Positions 8,423 through 18,291 are shown, counted from the stretch's first letter. The stretch: DNA of 64,000 nucleotides from Neomesorhizobium sp963726065 (GCA_963726065.1 CAVSAU010000016.1:372001-436000); one strand, 5' to 3'. The notes: generated by a model from the letters alone, not told the origin. Made by a program: numbers and translations.

Positions 8423-9379
8423 TTACGACACCAGGCTCGCGGCGATCTTTATTGCTTCCGCATCGTCTGAAAGTGGAATTCTACGCCAATCCTGACCAAG
8501 CTGATGACGAAACCACGTGGTCTGGCGTTTGGCATATTGCCGCGTGGCGATCTTGGCGCGCTCGATCGCTGCGTCGAAGGGTAAGACTCCGGCAATTGCG
8601 GATTGCAATTCCCGAACGCCGATCGCCTTCATTGCCGGCAGCTCCGGATCGAGCCCGCGAGCCAGCAGTGACTCCACCTCTTGCAACGCGCCGAGATCAA
8701 GCATGCGATCGAAGCGCCGGTCTATCCTTCTGTTCAGCGCGGCGCGATCCGCCTCGACGACAACCTGTTTCGCCGTCCCTCTGTCAATCAATGGGCGACC
8801 GCGCTCCGCCTGCCAGTCGAGGATCGAGCGCCCCGAAGCCTGCAGCACCTCTAGTGCACGCGCGATCCTCTGGCCGTCGGAGGCGCGCAGCGCGGCTGCT
8901 GCTTTCGGATCCTCCCGCACCAAGATCGCGTGCAGCCTGCTAGAGCCCTCTTCCAGCAGGCGATACCGCCAGCGGTCGCGCACCGATGGCGGTATATCTG
9001 GCATTTCCGAAAGCCCCTCCGAGAGGCCGCGAAAATAGAGCCCGGTGCCTCCGGTGAAGATTGGCCGCCCCTTGTCGAACACTTCTTCGTCACGCAGCCG
9101 CTTCACGTCGGCGAGCCAGCGGCCGGTGGAATAATTGATGGCAGGGTCGACATGGCCATAGAGGTGGTGCGGAACCGCCGCCAGCTCATCGGCGCCCGGT
9201 CGCGCCGTCAGCACGTTCAGAACCGAATAGACCTGCATGGAATCCGTGTTGACAATGCAGCCGCCCGTCTGGCGGGCAACTTCCAGCGCCAGTGCCGACT
9301 TGCCGCTGGCGGTTGGCCCCGCTATCAGGATCGCGTTCTTCACCAGCCCTTCGGCCCCGTCGCCAGCGGATTTCGACAT
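8423..9379 (-). CDS. miaA: tRNA dimethylallyltransferase
   Basis: This enzyme adds the isopentenyl group to A37 of tRNAs reading UNN codons. The P-loop GPTASGKS lies near residue 20, followed by NTDSMQVYSVL, the GGTGLYFRGL motif, and the C-terminal IATRQYAKRQTTWFRHQ motif, all diagnostic. The product is 318 residues if it starts at ATG 9379. A GTG at 9343 with an upstream AAGGG is an alternative that would remove the overlap with serB. The long frame reading past 9379 is an artefact of the antisense strand of serB. The divergent serB start codon overlaps this one by two bases. Confidence 0.94.
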   Translation of the reverse strand: MSKSAGDGAEGLVKNAILIAGPTASGKSALALEVARQTGGCIVNTDSMQVYSVLNVLTARPGADELAAVPHHLYGHVDPAINYSTGRWLADVKRLRDEEVFDKGRPIFTGGTGLYFRGLSEGLSEMPDIPPSVRDRWRYRLLEEGSSRLHAILVREDPKAAAALRASDGQRIARALEVLQASGRSILDWQAERGRPLIDRGTAKQVVVEADRAALNRRIDRRFDRMLDLGALQEVESLLARGLDPELPAMKAIGVRELQSAIAGVLPFDAAIERAKIATRQYAKRQTTWFRHQLGQDWRRIPLSDDAEAIKIAASLVS

Positions 9380-10265
9380 GTCCCTCATCGCCACGCTCAT
9401 ATCCCATCCGGTTGCGAAAATCCTCGCACCCGAGATCGCGCATAGGGCGTCGCAAGCGGTCGACGCAAGAACTATCAACTGGCTGGCGCACAATGTCGCC
9501 TGCGACCTGGGGCTGCCTGCCGGGGCTGATGCCTCATCGGCAGCGACCGCACTGCGCGATTGCCTGGCTCTCGTACCAGTCGACGTCGTGATCCAGGAAC
9601 CTGCGGGACGCCGCAAGAAAATCCTCATCGCCGACATGGATTCCACCATGATCGACCAGGAGTGCATCGACGAACTGGCCGACGAAGTGGGCATCAAGGA
9701 GCATGTGGCGGCAATCACCGTGCGCTCGATGAACGGCGAGATCGCGTTCGAGCCGGCGCTGCGCAAGCGCGTCGCTCTGCTGAAAGGCCTCGATGCGACC
9801 GTGGTCGACGCCATCATCGCCAAACGCATTACACTCGCGTCCGGTGGCCGCGAACTCGTCGCCACCATGAAGAAGCACGGCGCGTGGACAGCACTGGTAT
9901 CGGGTGGCTTCGATGTCTTCACCAGCCGCATCGGCGCAAAGCTCGGCTTCGACGAAAACCGCGCCAACCGCCTCGTCGAAACCGACGGCAAGCTGGCAGG
10001 CGCCGTCGCTGAACCGATTCTCGGACGCGCCGCCAAAGCCGATGCGCTGAACGAAATTGCCGCGCGCCTAGGCCTCACCCCCGCTGACGCCATCGCGGTC
10101 GGTGACGGCGCAAACGATCTCGACATGATCCGCCTCGCCGGCACCGGCGTTGCCTTGCATGCCAAGCCGGCGGTCGCTGCCGAAGCGCAGGTCCGCATCG
10201 ATCACGGCGACCTGACCGCCCTCCTCTACATCCAGGGCTATCGCCAGGAGGACTTCGTGGCATGA
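9378..10265 (+). CDS. serB: Phosphoserine phosphatase
   Basis: This 295-residue HAD-family enzyme carries out the last step of serine synthesis, hydrolysing phosphoserine. The nucleophile motif is ADMDSTMID (Asp86 and Asp88 from this start), motif II is VSGGFD, and the metal motif is GDGANDLDM. An N-terminal ACT-like segment precedes it (MSLIATLISHPVAK), usual for this family. The ATG at 9378 overlaps the miaA start codon on the other strand. The stop overlaps the next gene in an ATGA arrangement, so serB and the acetyltransferase are probably translationally coupled. Confidence 0.94.
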   Translation: MSLIATLISHPVAKILAPEIAHRASQAVDARTINWLAHNVACDLGLPAGADASSAATALRDCLALVPVDVVIQEPAGRRKKILIADMDSTMIDQECIDELADEVGIKEHVAAITVRSMNGEIAFEPALRKRVALLKGLDATVVDAIIAKRITLASGGRELVATMKKHGAWTALVSGGFDVFTSRIGAKLGFDENRANRLVETDGKLAGAVAEPILGRAAKADALNEIAARLGLTPADAIAVGDGANDLDMIRLAGTGVALHAKPAVAAEAQVRIDHGDLTALLYIQGYRQEDFVA

Positions 10266-10834
10266 CACCGCTCCACACAAAACGGCTCATAATCCGCAAC
10301 TGGGAAGATCGCGACCGCGATCTCTTCTTCCTCATCAACTCCGACGACCAGGTCATGGAATTCTTTCCGTTCCGCCGCGACCGCGCCCAGTCCGACGCCG
10401 TGTTCGACCGGCTCAAGGCCGGCATTGCCGAACGCGGTTACGGATTTGCGCCGGTCGAGATTACCGCCACCGGCGAGTGCATCGGCTTCGTCGGCCTCTC
10501 CGACACCAGCCTGGAGCCTTTCCTGCCCGACGTAACCGTCGAGATCGGCTGGCGGCTGGCACCGCAATTCTGGGGCCATGGCTATGTGACGGAAGCGGCT
10601 GAAGCCTGGCTCGAATTCGGTTTCGAAAAGCTCGGCCTCGACGAAATCGTTTCTTTCGCCGTCGTCGCCAACCGCCGCTCGTTGGCCGTCATGGAGCGCG
10701 TCGGCATGGTTGCCGACCCATCGGGCGATTTTGACCACCCGAACGTTCCCGACACCCATCCGGCGCTCAAGCGGCACGCGCTTTTTCGACTGTCCCGAAC
10801 TGCCTGGCAGCAACCAAAACGGGCGGCCACCTGA
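10262..10834 (+). CDS. GNAT-family N-acetyltransferase (RimJ/RimL type)
   Basis: This 190-residue protein has the RimJ/RimL-like GNAT layout: an N-terminal TKRLIIRNWEDRD strand, VEIGWRLAPQFWGHGYVTEAA for acetyl-CoA binding (key residues Q/WGHGYVTEA), and the C-terminal NRRSLAVMERVGM motif. It probably acetylates a small amine or a protein N-terminus, but the substrate is unknown. Its ATG overlaps the serB stop (ATGA at 10262), pointing to an operon with serB. Its own stop codon lies in the loop of the hairpin that terminates degP from the other side. Confidence 0.85.
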   Translation: MTPLHTKRLIIRNWEDRDRDLFFLINSDDQVMEFFPFRRDRAQSDAVFDRLKAGIAERGYGFAPVEITATGECIGFVGLSDTSLEPFLPDVTVEIGWRLAPQFWGHGYVTEAAEAWLEFGFEKLGLDEIVSFAVVANRRSLAVMERVGMVADPSGDFDHPNVPDTHPALKRHALFRLSRTAWQQPKRAAT

Positions 10835-10841
10835 CCGCCCG
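10816..10841 (-). terminator. Terminator at the end of the degP operon
   Basis: CGGGCGG (10820-10826) and CCGCCCG (10835-10841) form a 7-bp stem with an 8-base loop. On the minus strand it is followed by TTTT (10819-10816). It lies 37 bases past the degP stop and overlaps the end of the convergent acetyltransferase gene. Confidence 0.72.
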
Positions 10842-10877
10842 CTTCTCCAATACCTGAGACTACCGGTAGGTTCCGGA

Positions 10878-12468
10878 TCAATCCATCCGGATCGTCACGA
10901 AGCGCAGTTCGCCGGTCTTCGACGCCAGCATCAGAAGCGCGTTCTTGCGGCCCTGCTCCTTCAGCGCCGCGATGCGGTCCATCACGTCCTTCGGCGACGA
11001 TACCGATTCCTGCGCGATCTCGGTGATCACCTCGCCGGCCTGGATGCCGCGCTCGGCGGCGGCCGAATTGGCGCCGACTTCGGTCACCACGACGCCGGAG
11101 ACATCAGCGGCGATGCTCGAACTTCTTGCGCGCCTCCTCGTTGAGCTCGCCGATCGTCATGCCGAGCACGGTGGCGGTGGACACCGCCTCGTCCTGGTCC
11201 GGCGTACCGGCTTCCGGCTTGCCTTCCTCGGTCTCGGCAAGCTTCTCGCCGTCTTCGAGCCGGCCGAGCGTCACCTTCACGGTCTGCTCGACACCCTTGC
11301 GCACGATGACCACGTCGACCGCCTTGCCGACCGGGCTTTCGGCGACGACGCGCGGCAGGTCGCGCATTTCGTTGACGTCCTTGCCGTCGAACTTGATGAT
11401 CACGTCGCCCGGCAGGATCGTGCCGTTGTCGACCGGCCCGCCCTTGATGACGCCGGCCACCAGCGCGCCCTTGGCAGTCGCCATGCCGAGGCTTTCGGCG
11501 ATCTCGTCGGTCACCGGCTGGATGCGCACGCCGAGCCAGCCGCGGCGCGTCTCGCCGAATTCGACGCAACTGGTCGACGACGCCGACGGCAAGCTGCGAG
11601 GGAATCGAGAAGCCGATGCCGATCGAGCCGCCCGACGGCGAGATGATGGCGGTGTTGATGCCGACCACCTCGCCATGCATGTTGAACAGCGGCCCGCCGG
11701 AGTTGCCGCGATTGATCGCGGCGTCGGTCTGGATGAAGTCGTCATACGGGCCGGAATTGATGTCGCGGTTGCGCGCCGAGATGATGCCGACGGTCACCGT
11801 GCCGCCGAGGCCGAACGGGTTGCCGATCGCCATCACCCAGTCGCCGATGCGCATTGAATTGGAATCGCCGAACTTCACCGACTTCAGCTTCTTCAGCTTC
11901 GGATCGACCTTGAGCACCGCGATGTCGGTCTTGGTGTCGGTGCCGACCAGTTCGGCCTTCAGCTTCGAGCCGTCGGGGAAATTGACCTCGATCTCGTCGG
12001 CGTCGGCGATGACGTGGTTGTTGGTGACGACGATGCCCTGTTCGGCGTCGACGACGAAACCCGAGCCCAGCGACTGCACTTTCTGCGAGCCGCCGCCGGG
12101 TCCGCCCTGGCCGCCACGGTCCTTGAAGAAATCGTCGAAGAAATCCTGGAACGGCGAGCCTTCCGGCAGTTGCGGCATCGGCACAGCGTCCGGGCCTTCG
12201 GTTCCCTTGACGGTCTGCGAGGTCGAGATGTTGACGACGGCATCGAGCAGGCCCTCGGCGAGATCGGCGACCGACGCCGGCCCTTCGGAAAGCGGCTGCG
12301 CTGATTTTGGAGCAGCCGCTGAGTTGCCGGTGCCGGAGCAATCGGCGCCGCAGCCTGCGCGAACGCCGGCGACATGAAAGCTGGGGCGACCATGGCGCCG
12401 GTCAACAGCGCCGCCGTCGCTGCAAGCAAGGTTCTTCGGACTGCGGGCAGCGTTTGGGTCGGTTTCAT
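10878..12468 (-). CDS. degP: DegP/HtrA-type periplasmic serine protease (frameshifted)
   Basis: This Do-like protease, of about 529 residues, degrades and refolds envelope proteins. The signal peptide reads MKPTQTLPAVRRTLL... and ends near the Ala-rich AFAQAAAP. The catalytic triad is visible: His in VTNNHVIADAD, Asp in DTKTDIAVLK, Ser in GNSGGPLF. Two PDZ domains follow (WLGVRIQPVTDEIAESLG and VVVTEVGANSAAAERGIQAG). The protein moves between frames after the signal peptide, at about 11570, where VDQLR is followed by EFGETRRGW in another frame with one extra base, and at about 11108. It is the last gene of the hflK-hflC-DUF2065-degP series, a known rhizobial order. I treat the shifts as sequence errors because every motif survives. 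Confidence 0.88.
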
Positions 12469-12590
12469 GTCGGTGCCTCCCGGCGTTTGTGAGAAAGTCG
12501 CGCGCACGGCCCGCGTCGGGCGCAGTGTCATGTTGGCAACAAATACGGCGTGTTTGCGGCCTTGCCTACCGTCGAAGGATAAATCCTCCG

Positions 12591-12778
12591 TTACCCGCGT
12601 GCCAGCCAGACCATGCCAACGCCGACCGCGATGGCCACGAGGCCGCCGATCCTCAGCAGCGTTTTCCGGCGTCGCCAGCACTTCGGTCGCCAGCTTGCTT
12701 GGCAAGATTGGGAAAGCCGCAATAGACCAGGCCCTCGATGACGAGGACCAGACCCATCGCGGCCAGAAAGTCAGCCAC
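12591..12778 (-). CDS. DUF2065 small membrane protein (frameshifted)
   Basis: A protein of about 62 residues reads GTG-start VADFLAAMGLVLVIEGLVYCGFPNL..., then KLATEVLATPEN, then VGVGMVWLARG before TAA at 12591. The pieces lie in different frames with breaks near 12710 and 12655. DUF2065 proteins are two-helix membrane proteins of unknown role. They sit almost always between hflC and degP in alphaproteobacteria, as here. The gene follows hflC by a few bases and should share its transcript. Confidence 0.75.
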
Positions 12779-12782
12779 GCGC

Positions 12783-13738
12783 CTACTGGCGTCGGCGGTC
12801 GCTTGCCGTCGCGGCGCCGCCGGTGCGTGCTGGCGCCAGGCTGCGCCAGCGGAGCTGCACCGCTCGCCTGAATCGCGGAAGAAGCGCAGGAATTCCGAAT
12901 CGGGCGACAACACCATCGTCGTGCCCGTACCTTCCAGCGCCTGCCCGTAGGCCGATCATCGACCGGTAGAACTCGAAGAACTCCGGATCCCGCTGGAAGG
13001 CATCGGCGAAGGTGGCGTTGCGCTCGGCTTCGCCCTCGCCGCGCAGGATTTCCGATTCCTTCTGCGCCTCGGCGACCATCTCGACCACTTCGCGGTCGGC
13101 GCGGGCGCGGATGCGCTGCGCCGCTTCGCGACCGCGCGCCCGCAGCCTCTCGGCCTCGGCCAGGCGCTCGGCCTTCATGCGGTCGTAGGTCTGCTGCGAG
13201 ACTTCCGCCGTCAGATCGGTCCGGCGGATGCGCACGTCGTCGATCTCCAGGCCGAGCGACGTCGCGTCGGGACGCAGCTGGTCGCGCACTTCGCGCATCA
13301 TCGAGGCGCGCTCTTCCGAAAGCGCCGCCTCGAAGCCGCGCAGACCGTAGACACGGCGCAGCGCCGCATCGAGACGGGTCCGCAGCCGCTGCTCGGCCAG
13401 TTCCACCTGACCGGAGACCGCTGCGCGGAAGCGGCGCGGATCGGCGATCGATAGGCGACGAACGCGTCGACCTCGTAGAACTTGCCGCCCGAAACCTGGA
13501 CGCGGATGTTGTCGAGGTCGAAGCGCAGCACGCGGTCTTCGATGATCTGCACATTGTCGGCTTCGAAGAAGGCGAACGGCGCCTTGAAATAGATGCCGGG
13601 CTCGGTCTTCACGTCGACGATCTCGCCGAAGCGCAGCACGATCGCCTGCTCGCGTTCGTTGACGACGAAGACCGACGAATAGATCAGGAACAGGACGACG
13701 GCGGCGATGACGCCGATGATAGGGAGACGGTTGGCCAT
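12783..13738 (-). CDS. hflC: HflC, SPFH-domain regulator of FtsH (frameshifted)
   Basis: HflC pairs with HflK in a large membrane assembly that holds and modulates the FtsH protease. One N-terminal membrane helix (LPIIGVIAAVVLFLIYSSVFV) leads into the SPFH domain with VVNEREQAIVLRFGE. A long helical stretch rich in Ala, Glu and Arg follows (ERASMMREVRDQLRP, RMKAERLAEAERLRARGREAA), and the end has DSEFLRFFRD. Frame breaks occur near 13430, 12950 and 12850. The chosen ATG (13738) overlaps the hflK stop in TGATG; a GTG one codon earlier is possible. The protein is about 318 residues with a variable Ala-Pro-rich tail. Confidence 0.88.
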
Positions 13739-14844
13739 CACTTGTTTCCTTCCGTCGCCGGGGCGCGCTTCTGCAGTTCAGGCAGCGGCAGGTAGGGCAC
13801 GACGCCCTGGCCCGTTGCCTTGCTCGACGATCACCTTGTTGGAACCCTTCAGCACCTTCTCCATGGTTTCGATGAACAGCCGCTTGCGCGTCACGTCCGG
13901 CGCCTTGGCGTATTCGTCGTAGACCGAGATGAAGCGCTGCGCCTCACCCTCTGCCTCCTGCACGACGCGGTTCTTGTAGGCGGCCGCGTCTTCGCGGATC
14001 TGCGCGGCCTCACCGCGCGCCTGGCCGAGCTTCTGGTTGGAGTACTGGTTGGATTCTTCGACGAAACGGTCTTCGTCCTGCTCGGCACGCTGCACTTCGT
14101 CGAACGCGTCGGCCACTTCGCGCGGCGGCGCGGCATCCTCGATCGAGATGGCGTTGACGGACAGGCCGGCGCCGTAGTGGTCCAGCGTCGTCTGGATGAT
14201 GTCGCGCACCGCGTCGGCAATGCCTTGGCGGTCGTCGCGGAAAATGTCCTGCGCCGGACGGCGGCCGACCGCTTCGCGCATCGCGCTTTCGGCGACCTGG
14301 CGCACCATGTCGTCGGGATCCGGAGACGTTGAAGAGATAGGCCTTCGGATCGGAAACCTGATAGGCGACGGAGAATTGCACGTCGACGATGTTCTGGTCG
14401 CCCGAAAGCATCAGGCCGGACGAGGTGCCGGATCACGGGTCCTCGCCGATGTTGACCAGCTTTTCGGCGGTGTTGGCCTTCTCGACCGTCTCGATCGGCC
14501 ACCAATGGAAATGCAGGCCTGGCTCGGAGAGTTCTTCCTTCGGCTTGCCGAAGCGCAGTTCCACCGCCAGTTCGTCCGGCTGCACCGTATAGATCGCCTG
14601 GAAAACCCAGAACGCGAGCACAGCGCAACGCGCGATCAGGCCGAGACAGCGCCGGACTGGCGCCGCCGCCGCCCGGCAGCGCGCGTCTTCAGCCGGTCCT
14701 GGCCGCGGCGGATGATGTCCTCGAGATCGGGAGGCGATCCCTGCGGGCCGCCGGGGCCGCGCGGCCCCTGCCCCCAGGGCCCGCCGCCACCGCCGCCGCC
14801 ACCCCATGGGCCGCCGCCCCGCCGCTCTGATTATTCCAGGGCAT
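13738..14844 (-). CDS. hflK: HflK, SPFH-domain partner of HflC (frameshifted)
   Basis: HflK is the larger partner of HflC around FtsH. The start MPWNNQSGGG leads into a very Gly- and Pro-rich head, which other frames hide, then PPDLEDIIRRGQDRLK. A membrane helix follows (around CAVLAFWVFQAIYTV), then the SPFH domain (VQPDELAVELRFGKP, LSEPGLHFHWW). The C-terminal helical part includes DIIQTTLDHYGAGL and VKNAISIEDA-type residues (VNAISIEDAAPPREV). Frame breaks are seen near 14645, 14430, 14320 and 13800. The stop overlaps the hflC start by one base. folA ends 157 bases upstream. Confidence 0.88.
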
Positions 14845-15000
14845 GAAATTCCTTTCGGTCTGGACATCCGGGCGGCCTGCGCGGCGCCCCGGACGTTCTC
14901 CTGTTGCCATCTATAGGGATGCGCGGCACCTGCTTTCAACGCGGCGCGCATCGCCATTGCCCGATTTACAGCCGCCGAAACTTGCGCCTGCGCGCATTTT

Positions 15001-15529
15001 TCAATGCACAGCTTCCCGCCGCTCGTAGACGATGTAGCGTGTCGCATGCGTGTCCTTCTCGCCGGCAGGAAACTCCTCGCTGTTCGACCACCGCCCACAC
15101 CTGCGGATCGATCGCCGGGAAAACGCGTATCGCCGTCGACTTCGCCAGCACATGCGTGACGTGGAGCCGGTCCGCCATGCGGCATCGCCTGCCGGTAGAT
15201 TTCGCCACCGCCGATGATGCAGATTTCATCGGCCCCCGCCATGCAGCGGCCCGCGCACATTGGCCAGCGTGATGCGCGTCGTCGAGCGAGTGCACGACTT
15301 CCGCACCCTCGGCCCGGAAAGCCAGGATCGCGGCGTGATCACGATGTTCAGCCGGCCCGGCAGCGGTCGTCGCGGAAAGCTCTCCCAGGTCTTGCGGCCC
15401 ATGACGATCGGCTTGCCCATCGTCGTCGGCCTTGAAGCGCTTCATGTCGGTCGACAGCCGCCACGGCAGGCCGTTGTCGCGTCCGATCACACCGTTTTCG
15501 GCAATGGCGACATAGATCGCGATGTTCAT
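15001..15529 (-). CDS. folA: Dihydrofolate reductase (frameshifted)
   Basis: This enzyme reduces dihydrofolate with NADPH and so restores the folate used by ThyA. Family motifs are spread over frames: MNIAIYVAIAENGVIGRDNGLPWRLSTDMKRF is represented by its key parts AENGVIG, LPWRLSTDMKRFK, KPIVMGRKTWESFP, GRLNIVIT, and the C-terminal ATRYIVYERREAVH before TGA at 15001. Indels lie near 15420, 15300 and 15070. The length of about 175 residues fits the family. It lies downstream of thyA on the same strand, the common thyA-folA pairing, with a 247-base gap that holds no clear gene. Confidence 0.88.
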
Positions 15530-15776
15530 CGCGCCGACGCTCCCGGAGCTTTGCGTGCTTCCACTGTGCTTTTGCCGGCGAAGGCCAGAGGGAAACAAAA
15601 TGCGCCGGCAGCCGATCTTTTGGCCGGGCGAAGTAAACGAAACATCTGTCACCAAACGTATGAATGCGGGTGCGGACGCTAACCGGGCCTGCCGCGCATC
15701 GCAAGCCCGTGATGCGTCGCGACAGAAATCTTCGACACCTGCTCGAAATCGCCGGTCCGTGCGTCGAGCGTGCGGC

Positions 15777-16574
15777 TCACACCGCGATCGGCGCGCGGAT
15801 CGTGGCGTCGGCGACGTAGTTCTCCAGCCGGAAATGCTCGTAGCGGAACGCGAAACAGGTCCGTGACCGTCGGGATCGATCCACATCGTCGGCAGCGGCT
15901 TCGGCGTGCGCCGAGCTGCTCGCGCGCCTGCTCGAAATGGTTGGAGTAGAGATGCGCGTCGCCCAGCGTGTGGACGAACTCGCCGGGCTTCAGGCCGCTC
16001 ACCTGCGCCACCATCATGGTCAGCAGCGCATAGGAAGCGATGTTGAACGGCACGCCGAGGAAGATGTCGGCCGAGCGCTGGTAGAGCTGGCAGGACAGCC
16101 TGCCGTCGGACGACGTAGAACTGGAACAGGCAGTGGCAGGGCGGCAGCGCCATGGCGTCGACCTCGGCCGGGTTCCAGGCCGACACGATCAGACGCCGCG
16201 AATGAGGATTCTTCCGCAACTGGCTGAGAAGATTTGCGATCTGGTCGATCGTCGCCGCCGTCGCCGCGCCGGCCAGGAGCGCCACTGCTTGCCGTAGACC
16301 GGACCGAGATCGCCGTTCTCGTCGGCCCATTCGTCCCAGATCGTGACGCCGTTGTCGTTGAGGTATTTGATGTTGGTGTCGCCGGCGAGGAACCACAGCA
16401 GCTCGTGGATGATCGACTTCAGGTGCAGCTTCTTGGTCGTGGTGACCGGAAAGCCCTGCGCCAGGTCGAAGCGCATCTGGTAGCCGAACACCGAGCGCGT
16501 GCCGGTGCCGGTGCGGTCGCTGCGGTCGAGCCGTTTTCGAGCACGTGGCTGAGCAGGTCGAGATACTGGCGCAT
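15777..16574 (-). CDS. thyA: Thymidylate synthase (frameshifted)
   Basis: ThyA methylates dUMP to dTMP using methylene-tetrahydrofolate and gives dihydrofolate, which FolA recycles. Recognisable blocks are MRQYLDLLSHVLENG, RTGTGTRSVFGYQMRFDL, HELLWFLAGDTNIKYL, the catalytic cysteine in ALPPCHCLFQFYV, SADIFLGVPFNIASYALL, and GDAHLYSNHF, ending IRAPIAV. They fall in three frames with several 1-base breaks, for example near 16520, 16270, 16100 and 15920. The full span of 798 bases matches the usual length of about 264 residues. An enzyme this conserved would not be expected to survive so many true frameshifts, which supports sequence error. Confidence 0.9.
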
Positions 16575-16709
16575 TGGCTCCGGCCGATTCGAGAGCTTCG
16601 CCAATCATAGCCGACGCAGCGGCAACCGTTGGAACCACTCCCGGATCGTTCGTTCCACGCGAGCTCGACGACCGCGTTATCCGGCGGTCGCGCGTTGCGC
16701 ACGATCGCT

Positions 16710-17024
16710 TCAGAGAGCGCCGAGCTTGTCCGAGATGCTTGGCGACGAGGTAGTAGAAGGTCACGCGGCTCTTGGTGTTGTCGGCCGCCATCGTCTGGCA
16801 GACCTTCTCGATAGCCGCATCCGCCTTGGCGCCGTCGCGACGCCGAGCTTCTTGGCGACCCAGTTGTCGCTGCACGCGGTCGAGTTCCTTGGGATCCGGT
16901 GCAGGACACCAGCGAGGAATCGCGGTTGCGCAGCGCGATGCCGAGATGCTTCACGATCTTGTTGACCACGTCGGCATCTGGCGCTGGCGTCGTACTTCTT
17001 CACGTCTGCGAGATAGTCGGCCAT
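16710..17024 (-). CDS. DUF2853 family protein (frameshifted)
   Basis: A cytosolic protein of about 104 residues starts MADYLADVKKYDA and continues through VNKIVKHLGIALRNRDSSLV, NWVAKKLGV and KVCQTMAADNTKSRVTFYYLVAKHL, ending in KLGAL before TGA at 16710. These pieces lie in three frames. The sequence matches DUF2853, a small helical family of unknown role found in many Gram-negative bacteria. It lies 135 bases upstream of thyA on the same strand. No catalytic motif is evident. Confidence 0.8.
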
Positions 17025-17227
17025 GAGATTTCCCCTCGTCGAAACAACGATTCACTCCGATGCGGTGAGGTCGCCGCATGCGACACAACTTGACGTTTGC
17101 GGTCTCCTCACCGGGCGAAACCTTCCGGTTGGGAAGCCGCAAGTCAACCCTGGCAACGTCGTTTGACATCGCGCCGGCGACGCAATTCGGCCTTTCAATT
17201 TGCCTCGCCGCTCCCTATATTCGACCT

Positions 17228-17550
17228 GTCAGCTTGTCTGACTATGGCGATAAACTGCCGATGCAATAAGCCATTCGGACCCGGGGGCGGTACCCGGCGC
17301 CTCCACCAAAAACCGCCGCTTCGTGCGAGCAGGGCGGCTTCTGATGGGGGCGAAATAGGATCGACGAGGGTGTAAAGATCGGACTTTTGCCCGGCATTGT
17401 ACCACCGTTATCGGGCTAATCTTATAGTTGCAAACGACAACTATGCGGAAGCACGTCTCGCCGCTTAATGCGGTGCGATAGCTTCAAATCAAGTCCTAGG
17501 GGTTCGCACTTCTAGGCGGGGTTCGGAGGCACCTGGCAACAGAAGCCTCC
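17228..17550 (+). ncRNA. ssrA: tmRNA, circularly permuted two-piece form
   Basis: tmRNA rescues stalled ribosomes and adds a degradation tag. The gene is permuted: the acceptor piece comes first and ends CTCCACCA at 17301-17308. A linker that should be cut out follows, and the coding piece begins GGGGGCGAAATAGGATCGAC at 17346. Those ends pair as a 7-bp acceptor stem (GGGGGCG with CGCCTCC). It includes the G3-U70 pair that alanyl-tRNA synthetase reads. The tag frame at 17430-17468 encodes ANDNYAEARLAA then TAA. A likely -10 box TATATT lies at 17216-17221. The outer limits are approximate. SspB, which hands tagged proteins to ClpXP, is encoded 3 kb away. Confidence 0.93.
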
Positions 17551-17667
17551 ACTTCTCTCCCTCATCGTCTCTTGCCGATCGTCGCGTTTCGAGACGCCAC
17601 GCGCTTGTCTGCACGCGAACGCTGCGGCGCCAATCGCCCGATCCCCGTTCATTTTAAGGAGCAGCAC

Positions 17668-18237
17668 ATGTCCGATCGATTCCGATCGCTTTTTCGTGCT
17701 GACCGGCGGTCCGGGCGCCGGCAAGACCACGCTGATCGCGGCTCTTGCCGAAGCCGGCTTTTCGACGATGCCGGAAGCCGGCCGCGCCATCATCCGGGAG
17801 CAGCAGGCAGTGGGCGGCCGCGCCCTGCCCTGGCTCGATCCGCCGGCTTTCGCCGAACTGATGATTGGCTTGGACATGCATTCGCATCGCATGCGCCGCA
17901 GACATTAACGGCGCGGTATTCTTCGACCGCGGCGTGCCCGACACCGTCGGCTATCTCCGCTTGAGCGGCCTGCCCGTGCCGGCGCACATGCTCGCTGCGG
18001 CCGACGAACTTCGCTACAACCGCCGCGTTTTCGTCACTGCCGCCGTGGCCCGAGATTTTTGGTCAGGACGCCGAGCGAAAGCAGGATTTCGACGAAGCCG
18101 TGCGCACCTTCGACGCGGTCACCTCGGTTTATAGCGATCTCGGCCATGAACTGGTCGAGGTACCCCGCGCACCCGTCGAGGTGAGAATGCGGTTCGTACT
18201 GACGATGGCCGGCGATGTGCCGTTGCCCGCCAGATGA
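17668..18237 (+). CDS. Predicted P-loop ATPase/kinase (frameshifted)
   Basis: A protein of about 189 residues starts MSDRF after AAGGAGC and contains a Walker A GGPGAGKTT, then FSTMPEAGRAIIREQ, ALPWLDPPAFAELM, FFDRGVPDTVGYLRL and a C-terminal DAVTSVYSDLGHELVEVPRAPVE segment ending in TGA at 18235-18237. This is the AAA_28-like family of small predicted ATPases whose members resemble nucleoside or phosphate kinases. The substrate is unknown. The reading frame changes near 17690, 17895 and 18055. It stands alone between ssrA and the terminator it shares with the MFS gene. Confidence 0.78.
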
Positions 18238-18256
18238 TTCCGCCGGGCAACGCCCA

Positions 18257-18291
18257 ATAAAAAGCCGGCCGCGCGATCGCGCGGCCGGCTT
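18257..18291. terminator. Bidirectional terminator (30-bp perfect palindrome)
   Basis: The 30 bases 18262-18291 are a perfect GC-rich palindrome (AAGCCGGCCGCGCGA and its complement). On the minus strand it is followed by TTTTT (18263-18259), so it should stop the MFS transcript. On the plus strand the T run is short (TTCGTTG) but the stem is very strong, so it may also end the ATPase gene. Confidence 0.82.

Noticed and set aside
9379..10198. N-terminal extension of miaA by about 270 residues.
   Set aside because: The extension is antisense to serB and Ser/Arg-rich. The P-loop at the normal MiaA position shows the start is at 9379 or 9343.
10878..12468. degP as a true pseudogene.
   Set aside because: All catalytic and PDZ motifs remain, and neighbouring essential genes show the same kind of breaks, which points to sequence error.
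17696..17908. Treating the P-loop fragment as an independent small kinase.
   Set aside because: Adjacent frames carry the rest of the same fold in order, so it is one frameshifted gene.
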